Positions 1 to 6,752 of a stretch of 10,020 nt of DNA are shown here, one piece after another (the first letter of the stretch is position 1; each line of letters opens with the position of its first letter). The notes under the pieces are model-generated. The model did no database searches. It saw only the letters and a program-made list of their open reading frames with translations, and was not told the DNA's origin. Source of the DNA: Candidatus Hikarchaeia archaeon HikBin4 (GTDB taxonomy: Archaea; Halobacteriota; Halobacteria; Halobacteriales; Hikarchaeaceae); NCBI GenBank assembly GCA_009889685.1, contig WTZT01000015.1, positions 1 through 10,020 of the forward strand. The letters are read 5' to 3'. Both the position numbers and the translations under genes were made by a program.

Positions 1-586
1 GGGGACTGCCAATGTGTGCTTGTAGAAGTATGTGTTGGATATTTTCAAAACCTGCAGTAGAGAATAAATGATCTGCTTCGGATTCTGTGTAGAAAAGCAT
101 CAGAGAAGTTGCAATAGTTCTAGCAAATAGACCTTTTGGTTTTTTTGGACCGACGAGTAAAACCTTACCACTAGGTTTGACTACGCGTCGAATTTCAGAA
201 AGGGTTTCAATGGGGTTGGGCCAATATTCTATCGATCCAGAAGACCAAACAGCATCAAATGCATCATCAAAGAATGGTAGATTCTCTGCATCGCCTATGT
301 AAAGAGGAATAGAAGAGGATGTAGAAAATTTTTCACGTGCTTTGTTGAGTTGGTGAACGCTCTGATCAATTCCATAAACGTTTGTCGCCCGTTTCAAGAG
401 TCCCTCAGTTCCAAAGCCAGTACCACATCCAACATCTAAGATTTTATCAGTGGAATTTATATCGAACAGATCTATGGCTTTCTCCCGCATCGAAATTGTC
501 CAGAAAAATGGATTAATTTTATCGTATATTTTTGAGAAATATTTATAGAAAATCCGAGCACGTTTTTTGTCTTCTAAGATCCCCAT
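1..586 (-). CDS. SAM-dependent methyltransferase, possible menaquinone/prenyl-quinone methyltransferase (3' end missing)
   Basis: Class I SAM-dependent methyltransferase, cut by the left edge of the window; 195 codons are visible without a stop. The start ATG at 586 gives MGILEDKKRARIFYKYFSKI, a typical start for the haloarchaeal proteins I recall next to atpH. Motif I, the SAM-binding loop, is clear at residues 50-58 (LDVGCGTGF), followed by an acidic strand end (YGIDQ, about 71-75). A second acidic motif (GDAENLPF) lies near residue 98, then FDAVWSSGSIEYWPNP near 109-124 and a VKPSGKVLLVG strand near 136-146. Family members are about 205-210 residues, so perhaps 10-15 residues are missing. 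As I recall, relatives are annotated as MPBQ/MSBQ-like or MenG-candidate quinone methyltransferases; the substrate cannot be read from sequence. It is divergent from the ATP synthase operon, a conserved neighbourhood in haloarchaea. The methyltransferase call is firm; the quinone role is inferred. Confidence 0.88.
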   Translation of the reverse strand, partial: MGILEDKKRARIFYKYFSKIYDKINPFFWTISMREKAIDLFDINSTDKILDVGCGTGFGTEGLLKRATNVYGIDQSVHQLNKAREKFSTSSSIPLYIGDAENLPFFDDAFDAVWSSGSIEYWPNPIETLSEIRRVVKPSGKVLLVGPKKPKGLFARTIATSLMLFYTESEADHLFSTAGFENIQHILLQAHIGSP

Positions 587-685
587 TAAAAGAATAAGTT
601 CTCCGACCAAGAAAAAAACATGTGTTTGGCATCTGGAAATGAAAGAAAAGGGATTTTTAGAGAATCTAACTGAACTCGATCGTAA

Positions 686-698
686 CGACCAAATATAC
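686..698 (+). promoter_or_regulatory. Candidate BRE/TATA promoter of the atp operon
   Basis: The 134-base gap between the divergent methyltransferase and atpH contains cgaccaaatatac at 686-698. Its TATA-like core is centred about 26 bases before the atpH ATG at 721. That is the archaeal TATA-to-start spacing, so transcription would begin at or within a few bases of the ATG, giving a leaderless or near-leaderless message as is common in haloarchaea. The weak purine stretch ggaag (706-710) is the only Shine-Dalgarno-like sequence before atpH, which agrees with this reading. The heptamer cgaccaa also occurs at 604-610, so part of the element is repeated in the gap. The call rests on spacing and base composition only. 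Confidence 0.35.
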
Positions 699-720
699 AC
701 CCATCGGAAGAACTGACAAG

Positions 721-1053
721 ATGGCAAGGCCAGAGGTTCTCGAAAAAATACAAGACATAGAGATCGAAGTCGAAAAAATCATTGTCGATGCTGAGAAAAT
801 GGCGCAAGGCTCCATTTCCAAGGCTGAGAAAAAAGCAGAAAGTATCGTGGTGAAAGAGAATGGAAAAACGGCTAAAAATAACGACGATAAATTGGAAAGG
901 GCGCGAGTAGAGATAGAAGTAGAGTGCAAAAAAATTCTCAAAGAGGTTGATAAAGATATTAAGAAATTGGAAAAAGATGCGGCTAAAAATCACGACGGGG
1001 TTATTTTGTTTATCAAAGATCGTTTTAAGGAGTCGGTGGATGCTAAGGCCTAA
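721..1053 (+). CDS. atpH: A-type ATP synthase subunit H (peripheral stalk)
   Basis: Subunit H pairs with subunit E to form the peripheral stalk, the stator that stops the A1 head from turning with the rotor. The protein is 110 residues, close to the haloarchaeal size, and begins MARPEVLEKIQDIEIEVEKI, the typical start of this family. Nearly the whole chain is charged and alpha-helical with regular hydrophobic spacing, consistent with a right-handed coiled coil. It is unusually rich in lysine for a haloarchaeal-type AtpH, which is normally dominated by Glu, Asp and Arg. It is the first gene of the operon and lacks a strong ribosome binding site, in line with leaderless translation. Its last 14 bases overlap the start of atpI. 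Identification rests on the N-terminal match, composition and operon position. Confidence 0.9.
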   Translation: MARPEVLEKIQDIEIEVEKIIVDAEKMAQGSISKAEKKAESIVVKENGKTAKNNDDKLERARVEIEVECKKILKEVDKDIKKLEKDAAKNHDGVILFIKDRFKESVDAKA

Positions 1054-3154
1054 ACAAATGAGCCGGATCTCGGTTACGGGATCTAAAGAAGTTATGGAAG
1101 GGTTTATAAATACCATTCATGAGTTAAATGCAATTCATTTTGTAGAATATGATGGGTCTTGGAGTGGATTCCAAAAAGGTAACCCTGGAGTACTAGCCGA
1201 AGAAGTATCGGAGAGATTGGTTACTGCGCGGGCTATTGAAAGCATACTTGGAATTGAAGCCGAAAATTTTGAATATAGATATGAGTTCAAAAATGGGGAA
1301 ATTAAAGAGAAATTAGAAGAACTTAGAGAAAAGGTGAATCGTCTCGAAGATCGCAGGACTGAGATTGTAGAGAGAATGAGACGTGTGGAAGAACTTCTCG
1401 TAGAGGCGGAGGTGTTTATAGAGATAGGAATTGATTTTGATTTATTGAAAGGGTACAAAACGGTGGATGTGTTTGTAGGAAGAGGAAATGTTGAGAAAAT
1501 AGAAGAAACATTGTCAAGAGTCAAAGCCCCTATAGAAATGTTTGCTGGAGAAAACTCGATAGCAATAGTTGCGGGAACAGATTCTTCAGAAGTTTCAGAT
1601 GCACTAGAGAGAACTGAATTTGAGCGGGTTGAAATTCCAGATAGATTGGGAGAAGCGGGAAGATATTTTTCAGATCTAGAAAATGAGAGAAAAGAATTAG
1701 CTAGTGAGCTTGAATCTATCAAGATTCAAATGGAAGAAATTAAAAACGAGGTGAAGCGATTTTTACTCGCGACAGAAGAAAAACTAAGTATAGATGTACA
1801 GATAACAGAAGCCCCACTACTGTTTGCAACGACAGAAAATACATTTACTGCAGAGGGGTGGATACCAACTGTACTTTTGCATGAATTAAATGAGAAACTA
1901 GAGAAGTCTGTTGGGAATCATATGGCGATAGAAGAACTCGAATGTGCGGAGTATGATGCAGAAGGGTTTGTAGAACATGGAGAAACTGTTGGAAAGGCAA
2001 AGGTGGAAGGGGATACAAAAATAGGTCGTTCTGAACCCCCGGTGATTCAAGACAATCCCACAAGTGTTCGGCCTTTTGAAGTGTTGGTTCAGACGATTGG
2101 GAGGCCAAAATACTCAGAATTAGATCCAACATTGATAGTATTCCTGACGTTTCCAGCATTTTTTGGATTTATGATAGGGGATGTTGGATACGGAATTTGT
2201 TATGCTATAATTGGCTATCTTTTGATGAGTAGATCAGATAGCATTGGAATTAAGAGTTTAGGAGGGGTTGCAATTTGGGCAGGTATGTTTACAATATTAT
2301 TCGGGGTGTTTTATGGTGAAATTTTTGGTATGCACATATTGGGAGAGATGGTTTGGGGTGGGCACCCCCCGATAGAAAAGGGTCTCTCTCCTAAAACAGC
2401 ACACTATGCTCTATTATGGCTTGTTGTGTCCATGTTGATAGGGATAGTGCATGTAAGTATAGGATATACCCTAGATTTCATAAATAAGATGAGACATAGT
2501 GTAGTTGATGCAATATTAGAAAGCGGATCGTGGATTCTCCTAATGTTAGGTGTGTGGACGTGGGTTTTCAGTACACATTTGAGATCTGTTAAGCCAGATT
2601 TATTGTTTGTACAATTATCGAAAGAGCCGTTAGCATTCACAGGTTTTTCACCGGAAACGGGGGGGTTGGCGTTAGGAATTGCGTTAGTGGGTTTTATATT
2701 AATGATGATAGGAGAGATAAAACATCAAGGTGTTCTTGGAGGCATAATTGGAATTTTGGAGAGTCCAAATGTTCTTGTTAATATTTTATCTTATGCTAGG
2801 ATACCCGCAGTGTTATTAGCAAAGGCAGGGATGGCTTTTGTGGTTAATTTATTGGTTTTTGGGGCATATATTGCCGAAGATGGGGCAAGTCACTTTATGC
2901 ATAATACGGCAGTTGGGGCGATACATGGTGAAATGATATTCCCGGGGCTGATTCATCCTGCTAGTTTTGGGATTGCGGGATTGATTGGAGGGATCATTAT
3001 TCTAGTTATAGGACATGGCATAGTATTGGCCCTAGGAGTAACGAGTGCGGGGTTGCAATCTATTCGTTTGGAATATGTAGAATTTTTCCAGAAATTCTAT
3101 GCAGGAGGCGGGATAAAATACACTCCATTTGGGCAAAATAAGCGGTACACATAA
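1040..3154 (+). CDS. atpI: A-type ATP synthase subunit I (a subunit, ion channel stator)
   Basis: Subunit I (V-type subunit a) forms the ion half-channels next to the proteolipid ring and anchors the peripheral stalks. I chose the ATG at 1040, giving MLRPKQMSRISVTGS as in haloarchaeal homologues and 704 residues. The frame is open 31 codons further upstream, but that stretch lies over atpH and does not look like the family. AAGGAG at 1027-1032 sits 7 bases before this ATG. Residues 1 to about 355 are a soluble domain with coiled-coil segments near 90-135 and 215-245. From about 360 to 690 there are several hydrophobic helices. The channel arginine is R587 in LSYARIPAVLLAKAG, and R676 in SIRLEYVEFF is the second conserved arginine. 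The C-terminus KFYAGGGIKYTPFG is also typical. The start overlaps atpH by 14 bases, suggesting translational coupling. Confidence 0.96.
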   Translation: MLRPKQMSRISVTGSKEVMEGFINTIHELNAIHFVEYDGSWSGFQKGNPGVLAEEVSERLVTARAIESILGIEAENFEYRYEFKNGEIKEKLEELREKVNRLEDRRTEIVERMRRVEELLVEAEVFIEIGIDFDLLKGYKTVDVFVGRGNVEKIEETLSRVKAPIEMFAGENSIAIVAGTDSSEVSDALERTEFERVEIPDRLGEAGRYFSDLENERKELASELESIKIQMEEIKNEVKRFLLATEEKLSIDVQITEAPLLFATTENTFTAEGWIPTVLLHELNEKLEKSVGNHMAIEELECAEYDAEGFVEHGETVGKAKVEGDTKIGRSEPPVIQDNPTSVRPFEVLVQTIGRPKYSELDPTLIVFLTFPAFFGFMIGDVGYGICYAIIGYLLMSRSDSIGIKSLGGVAIWAGMFTILFGVFYGEIFGMHILGEMVWGGHPPIEKGLSPKTAHYALLWLVVSMLIGIVHVSIGYTLDFINKMRHSVVDAILESGSWILLMLGVWTWVFSTHLRSVKPDLLFVQLSKEPLAFTGFSPETGGLALGIALVGFILMMIGEIKHQGVLGGIIGILESPNVLVNILSYARIPAVLLAKAGMAFVVNLLVFGAYIAEDGASHFMHNTAVGAIHGEMIFPGLIHPASFGIAGLIGGIIILVIGHGIVLALGVTSAGLQSIRLEYVEFFQKFYAGGGIKYTPFGQNKRYT

Positions 3155-3284
3155 TAGCAAGATTTGGAGATATAGGAGGGTGCACTTCTACAGAAAGATT
3201 TGGTAAGTTTTATCAAGGAAGTAAACTGAGTTATTAACGTTCGTGTATTAAATTACATACATCACGGATGATGAAGTGAAATCC
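3155..3284 (+). promoter_or_regulatory. atpI-atpK gap with direct repeat and TATA-like element
   Basis: This 130-base gap is the largest inside the operon; all other junctions from H to D are 15 bases or fewer. It contains a 9-base direct repeat, aagatttgg, at 3159-3167 and 3195-3203. Between the copies lies a strong Shine-Dalgarno-like taggaggg (3173-3180) that serves no recognisable gene. Near the end, tgtattaaat (3244-3253) could act as a TATA box with a start around 3272-3280, just before atpK. An extra promoter or processing site here would allow more proteolipid to be made, since each enzyme needs many copies of that subunit. This function is inferred from layout only. Confidence 0.25.
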
Positions 3285-3560
3285 ATGCTTGAAATTATAT
3301 TCGACTTACTTGCAAACAATGCCGTACCGCTCCAAGAACACGTGTCAACTGACGTTGTCCACGGATCCCTACCTAAAGCTGCCGCAGCCCTAGGGGTTGG
3401 GCTAGCTGCTTTGGGGGCAGGTATTGCAGAACGAGGTATTGGGGCCGCGGCAGTTGGGGCGATAGCTGAAGATCGAGAATTCTTTGGAATAGGCCTTGTC
3501 ATGACTGTATTGCCAGAGACATTAGTTATCCTCGCACTAGTGGTTATATTCCTAGTGTGA
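3285..3560 (+). CDS. atpK: A-type ATP synthase subunit K (proteolipid, c-ring)
   Basis: This subunit forms the membrane rotor ring that carries ions through Ao. The ATG at 3285 gives 91 residues; a GTG at 3276 would add MKS. I prefer the ATG because gaagtga (3273-3279) can serve as its ribosome binding site. Residues 1-30 form a leader-like stretch without a typical membrane helix. Helix 1 is about 31-48 (KAAAALGVGLAALGAGIA), followed by the polar loop region ERGIGAAAVGAIAEDREFFG, which begins in the family-typical way. Helix 2 is about 68-91. The ion-binding carboxylate is E78, in the sequence LPETLVILALV. The two-helix size is that of a haloarchaeal proteolipid, not the duplicated or triplicated form of some methanogens. 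Helix 1 lacks a Gln or Glu in its core, which weakly favours proton rather than sodium coupling. Confidence 0.93.
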   Translation: MLEIIFDLLANNAVPLQEHVSTDVVHGSLPKAAAALGVGLAALGAGIAERGIGAAAVGAIAEDREFFGIGLVMTVLPETLVILALVVIFLV

Positions 3561-3575
3561 GAAGGTTAGATAGTA

Positions 3576-4163
3576 ATGAGTCTCGAAACTGTCGTTGAAG
3601 ATATCCGGGAAAGGGCTCGGGGGGATGCTGAGAGGATTCTCTCAGAAGCAGATATAGAGGGAAAAGAAATTGTAGATAAAGCGAAAAAGGAAGCTGCCAT
3701 TATTAAAGTTTTAGGGAAAGAAGAGATGGGTCGCAGGATAGAATTGGAAAGGGAACAAAAATTCTCAAGTGCGAATCTAGCGGCGAAACAAAAAACACTT
3801 GAAAGGAAACGAGATCTTTTGGAATTGGTTCGACAAGAAATAGAGAATGAAATTTCACAGATAAAGGGAAAGGAGAGAGAAGAGTTAACGGAGAAATTAA
3901 TAGAATCTTCGATGGAAGAATTCAAGGATGTGAAGGATGTGGTCGTGTATTGTAAATTGGAAGACGAAAAGCTTCTCAAGTCTTTATTAAAGAAACACAA
4001 AGACGTGAAATATGGAGGGAAATACGAATGTATAGGGGGAGTGGTTATGGAGAGTGAATCTGCTCGAATGCGGGTGAATAATACATTCGATTCGGTTATT
4101 GAAACGGTGTGGACAGAAGAACTGAAAAACATAAGTGAAGTTTTATTTGGATCGGGCCAATGA
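3576..4163 (+). CDS. atpE: A-type ATP synthase subunit E (peripheral stalk)
   Basis: Subunit E is the second peripheral stalk protein; it pairs with subunit H and caps the A1 head. The 195-residue protein starts MSLETVVEDIRERARGDAER, typical of haloarchaeal AtpE. Residues 1 to about 100 are a long charged helix. The C-terminal globular domain (about 105-195) contains the family signatures YECIGGVVMES and RMRVNNTFDSVIETVW. It starts 15 bases after atpK, with aggtta (3563-3568) as a modest ribosome binding site. Its stop overlaps the start of atpC in an ATGA arrangement (4160-4163), which suggests coupled translation of the two. Lysine is abundant relative to extreme-halophile homologues. Confidence 0.95.
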   Translation: MSLETVVEDIRERARGDAERILSEADIEGKEIVDKAKKEAAIIKVLGKEEMGRRIELEREQKFSSANLAAKQKTLERKRDLLELVRQEIENEISQIKGKEREELTEKLIESSMEEFKDVKDVVVYCKLEDEKLLKSLLKKHKDVKYGGKYECIGGVVMESESARMRVNNTFDSVIETVWTEELKNISEVLFGSGQ

Positions 4164-5212
4164 GCAGTTCTGAAACAGGAAATTATGAATATGTATCAGC
4201 ACGAGTTCGATCGCGCCGAGCATATTTATATGGAGATGAGGAATATCGAAGGTTTGTTCGCATGGGACCGGGGGAGATTTCTAGGTATATGGAAGAGACT
4301 ACTTATGCCAAAGAGGTGAATGAATTTGGTGCCAGGTACAAAGGAGTTGACCTTATAGAGTATGCGTTGAACCACAATCTTGCAAGTCAATTTGAGGATT
4401 TGTTAAGATGGTCAGAAGGAGAATTATATGAACACATATCTCGATACTTGAAAAAGTTTGATGCATGGAATGTGAAGACTATTCTTAGAGGAATATATGC
4501 AAAAGAAGATATTGAAAGGATTCGAGATGACCTTATTCCCGCGGGTGAATTTAAGAGTGCGTTCCTGGAGCAGTTGATTGGATCAAGCGATATAGAAGAA
4601 TTTGTAAATTTATTGGAAGGGACTATGTTTGGCAAAGTGTTGATCAAAGGCTTTAGAGAATATGAAGATACGGGACTTTTAGTCCCTCTAGAAAATGCGA
4701 TAGACAGATGTTATTATCAACAACTTCTCAGGAAAACAGAAGTAGTAGAAGATCCGTCTTTGGTTTTATATACGGATTTCTTACGTGCAGAAATAGATTT
4801 TAAAAATATAATGAATGCGCTTAGAATTACACATAGTGGATCCGAAATTCCAATTACAGAATATTACATACAGGGTGGGAAGCAATTTACAGCTGCTAAG
4901 TTATCATCCTCAATGAAAAATTTGGATGAAATGATAAGCATGATACGTGAATCGACATATGGCGAACAGCTTTCTGGGGCGATTGAAAAGCTCGAGGGCG
5001 CAGATAGTTTGATTAGTTTTGAACATGAACTTGAGGCGGTATTGTTAGAATATTGTGACCGTTTGTCCCACGTGTACCCATTGAGTATTTGTCCAGTGAT
5101 TGCGTTTGTTCTTTCAAAAGAGAAAGAAATAGAAAATGTTCGGGCGATTGCAAGAGGAAAAGAGGCAGGTCTTTCGCCTGAGGAAATAGAAAAACAATTG
5201 GTGATTTCATGA
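4160..5212 (+). CDS. atpC: A-type ATP synthase subunit C (V-type d homologue, central stalk socket)
   Basis: Subunit C is the funnel-shaped socket between the central shaft (D/F) and the proteolipid ring. It is homologous to V-ATPase subunit d, not to bacterial AtpC (epsilon). The 350-residue length is normal for the family. The N-terminus, YEYVSARVRSRRAYLYGDEE, is family-like, and three related helical segments follow, with recurring features such as FDAWNVKTILRGIY (about 94-107) and RAEIDFKNIMNALR (about 209-222). The C-terminus carries the conserved YPLSICPVIAFVLSKEKEIE (about 306-325) followed by NVRAIARGKEAGLSPEEIEK. It overlaps atpE and atpF by four bases at each end (ATGA), so translation of E, C and F is probably coupled. 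No defects are visible. Confidence 0.95.
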   Translation: MSSSETGNYEYVSARVRSRRAYLYGDEEYRRFVRMGPGEISRYMEETTYAKEVNEFGARYKGVDLIEYALNHNLASQFEDLLRWSEGELYEHISRYLKKFDAWNVKTILRGIYAKEDIERIRDDLIPAGEFKSAFLEQLIGSSDIEEFVNLLEGTMFGKVLIKGFREYEDTGLLVPLENAIDRCYYQQLLRKTEVVEDPSLVLYTDFLRAEIDFKNIMNALRITHSGSEIPITEYYIQGGKQFTAAKLSSSMKNLDEMISMIRESTYGEQLSGAIEKLEGADSLISFEHELEAVLLEYCDRLSHVYPLSICPVIAFVLSKEKEIENVRAIARGKEAGLSPEEIEKQLVIS

Positions 5213-5526
5213 GTCAAGAGATTGCGGTTATAGGAAGTCCAGAATTCACAACAGGATTCAAACTCGCAGGGGTTAGACGGAATGAAAGTATTCAAGAGGG
5301 GGAGAAATCCCAGAAACTTGATGCAGTGGTAGAAGACGTGTTAGTGGACAAGGAGATAGGCATTGTTGTCATGCATCAAGATGATCTGACGCACTTGTCA
5401 CGGGGAGTAAGGAAATTGGTAGAAGAGAGTGTAGAACCCACAGTTGTGACTTTGGGCAGTGTAGAATCTAGTGGTCTAAGGGATCAAATAAAACGTGCCA
5501 TAGGTATTGATTTAATGAGTGATTAA
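5209..5526 (+). CDS. atpF: A-type ATP synthase subunit F (central stalk)
   Basis: Subunit F is a small Rossmann-like protein of the central shaft that binds subunit D and turns with it. The 105-residue protein has the family start MSQEIAVIGSPEFTTGFKLA, a middle strand IGIVVMHQDDL (about 47-57) and the conserved C-terminus GLRDQIKRAIGIDLM. It overlaps atpC by four bases (ATGA at 5209-5212), and atpA begins two bases after its stop. Length and all visible motifs agree with a complete, functional gene. Confidence 0.95.
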   Translation: MSQEIAVIGSPEFTTGFKLAGVRRNESIQEGEKSQKLDAVVEDVLVDKEIGIVVMHQDDLTHLSRGVRKLVEESVEPTVVTLGSVESSGLRDQIKRAIGIDLMSD

Positions 5527-5528
5527 AA

Positions 5529-6752
5529 ATGAGTCAAATAAAAGAGAAAACTATCGGAGATGGGATTATAAAAAGAGTAAGCGGGCCAGTCGTTTCTGCG
5601 GCAGGTCTAGACGCTAAGATGAATGATATGGTTTACGTAGGTGATGAAGGATTAATGGGAGAAGTAATTAGAATAAAAAATGATTTGACAACTATACAAG
5701 TTTATGAAGAAACGTCGGGGGTTGCTCCAGGAGAACCAGTGGAGAATACAGGGGAACCACTATCAGTGGATCTTGGCCCGGGTATGTTAAATTCAATCTA
5801 TGACGGAGTTCAACGTCCTTTAGATGTTTTAGAAGGTCAACTGGGCGCATTTCTAGATAGAGGTGTAGATGCCCCAGGGATTGATTTAGAAAAAAAATGG
5901 GAATTTAAAGCAAGTGTGAAAAAAGGAGATGAAGTACAAGCAGGGGGTATTATTGGAACGGTGCAAGAGACTGAAAGTATAGAACATAAAGTCATGGTAC
6001 CTCCAAATTTTGAGGGAGGAAAAGTAATTCGGATAGAAAAGGGAGAATACACAGTAGTAGACGAGATATGTGAACTGGATTCTGGTGAAAAAATAACTAT
6101 GCGTCAGAAATGGCCAGTTCGTTCTCCTAGACCGACCAAACAAAAGCATACCCCTACCATGCCTCTAATTACTGGACAAAGAATTTTAGATGGACTGTTT
6201 CCAATAGCAAAGGGAGGAACTGCAGCCATTCCAGGACCATTTGGATCCGGGAAGACAGTGACACAACATCAACTTGCCAAATGGTCTGATGCAGACATAA
6301 TAGTGTATGTAGGGTGTGGAGAGAGAGGGAATGAAATGACAGAAGTTATTGAGGTGTTTCCAAAACTAGAAGATCCTAAAACAGGTAAAGCACTGATGTC
6401 CAGAACCTGCTTGATTGCGAATACATCGAATATGCCAGTTGCTGCGCGAGAATCCTGTGTATATACAGGAGTTACTATTGCAGAATATTATCGAGATATG
6501 GGGTATGATGTTGCGGTGATGGCCGATTCAACATCGAGATGGGCCGAAGCCATGCGTGAAATTTCAAGTCGGTTAGAAGAAATGCCAGGAGAAGAGGGAT
6601 ATCCTGCATATTTATCTGCACGTCTATCAGCATTTTATGAGCGCGCAGGGCTATATACAAATTTGAATGGGACAATGGGATCCATATCTATCGTGGGGGC
6701 AGTTTCGCCGCCTGGGGGGATTTCTCAGAGCCTGTTACGCAAAACACATTGA
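5529..6752 (+). CDS. atpA: A-type ATP synthase catalytic subunit A, N-terminal part before a frameshift
   Basis: Subunit A is the catalytic subunit that makes or hydrolyses ATP in the A3B3 head. This frame encodes residues 1-397 of the authentic protein and then reads about ten wrong residues before TGA at 6750-6752. The N-terminal beta-barrel is followed by the A-type-specific bulge domain (about 115-195). The P-loop GPFGSGKT is at residues 236-243, the GER glutamate is E265 in VGCGERGNEMTE, and the Walker B region is VAVMADSTSRWAEA (328-341). No intein interrupts the P-loop. The last correct residues are SPPGG (393-397), where homologues continue DFSEPVTQ; here the frame changes within six G (6714-6719). 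Inserting one G would join it to the 6719-7282 frame and give 584 residues, the expected size. It starts two bases after atpF. Confidence 0.93.
   Translation: MSQIKEKTIGDGIIKRVSGPVVSAAGLDAKMNDMVYVGDEGLMGEVIRIKNDLTTIQVYEETSGVAPGEPVENTGEPLSVDLGPGMLNSIYDGVQRPLDVLEGQLGAFLDRGVDAPGIDLEKKWEFKASVKKGDEVQAGGIIGTVQETESIEHKVMVPPNFEGGKVIRIEKGEYTVVDEICELDSGEKITMRQKWPVRSPRPTKQKHTPTMPLITGQRILDGLFPIAKGGTAAIPGPFGSGKTVTQHQLAKWSDADIIVYVGCGERGNEMTEVIEVFPKLEDPKTGKALMSRTCLIANTSNMPVAARESCVYTGVTIAEYYRDMGYDVAVMADSTSRWAEAMREISSRLEEMPGEEGYPAYLSARLSAFYERAGLYTNLNGTMGSISIVGAVSPPGGISQSLLRKTH
6714..6719 (+). other. atpA: Frameshift site in atpA at a G6 run
   Basis: The codons for the conserved PPGGDF motif read cct-gggggg-atttc here. 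The expected frame needs seven G (ggg ggg gat ttc). With six, the upstream frame passes into ISQSLLRKTH and stops at 6750-6752, while the next frame reads [20 protein letters not shown] exactly as in homologues. The downstream part is undamaged for 187 codons, so this is not an old, decayed pseudogene. A one-base undercall in a G homopolymer is the simplest reading. Polymerase slippage, a -1 ribosomal shift over the G run, or a genuine recent deletion are alternatives. Confidence 0.9.

Noticed and set aside
947..1039. 31-codon upstream extension of atpI
   Set aside because: It only reads atpH codons in another frame. The homologous N-terminus and a ribosome binding site point to the ATG at 1040.
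586..1116. 176-codon open frame on the - strand over atpH
   Set aside because: It lies opposite atpH and the start of atpI, is rich in Phe, Leu and Ser as expected for the antisense of lysine- and glutamate-rich coiled-coil coding, and resembles no family.
3180..3206. Eight-codon GTG reading frame after ggag in the atpI-atpK gap
   Set aside because: Too short to support as a gene; no similarity or composition evidence. Mentioned only as part of the gap.
3566..4132. 188-codon open frame on the - strand over atpE
   Set aside because: Ser/Phe-rich antisense shadow of a Glu/Lys-rich helix; the + strand encodes a clear AtpE.
6234..6257. Possible intein at the AtpA P-loop
   Set aside because: The P-loop GPFGSGKT is continuous and the flanking sequence is normal, so no intein is present at this common insertion site.
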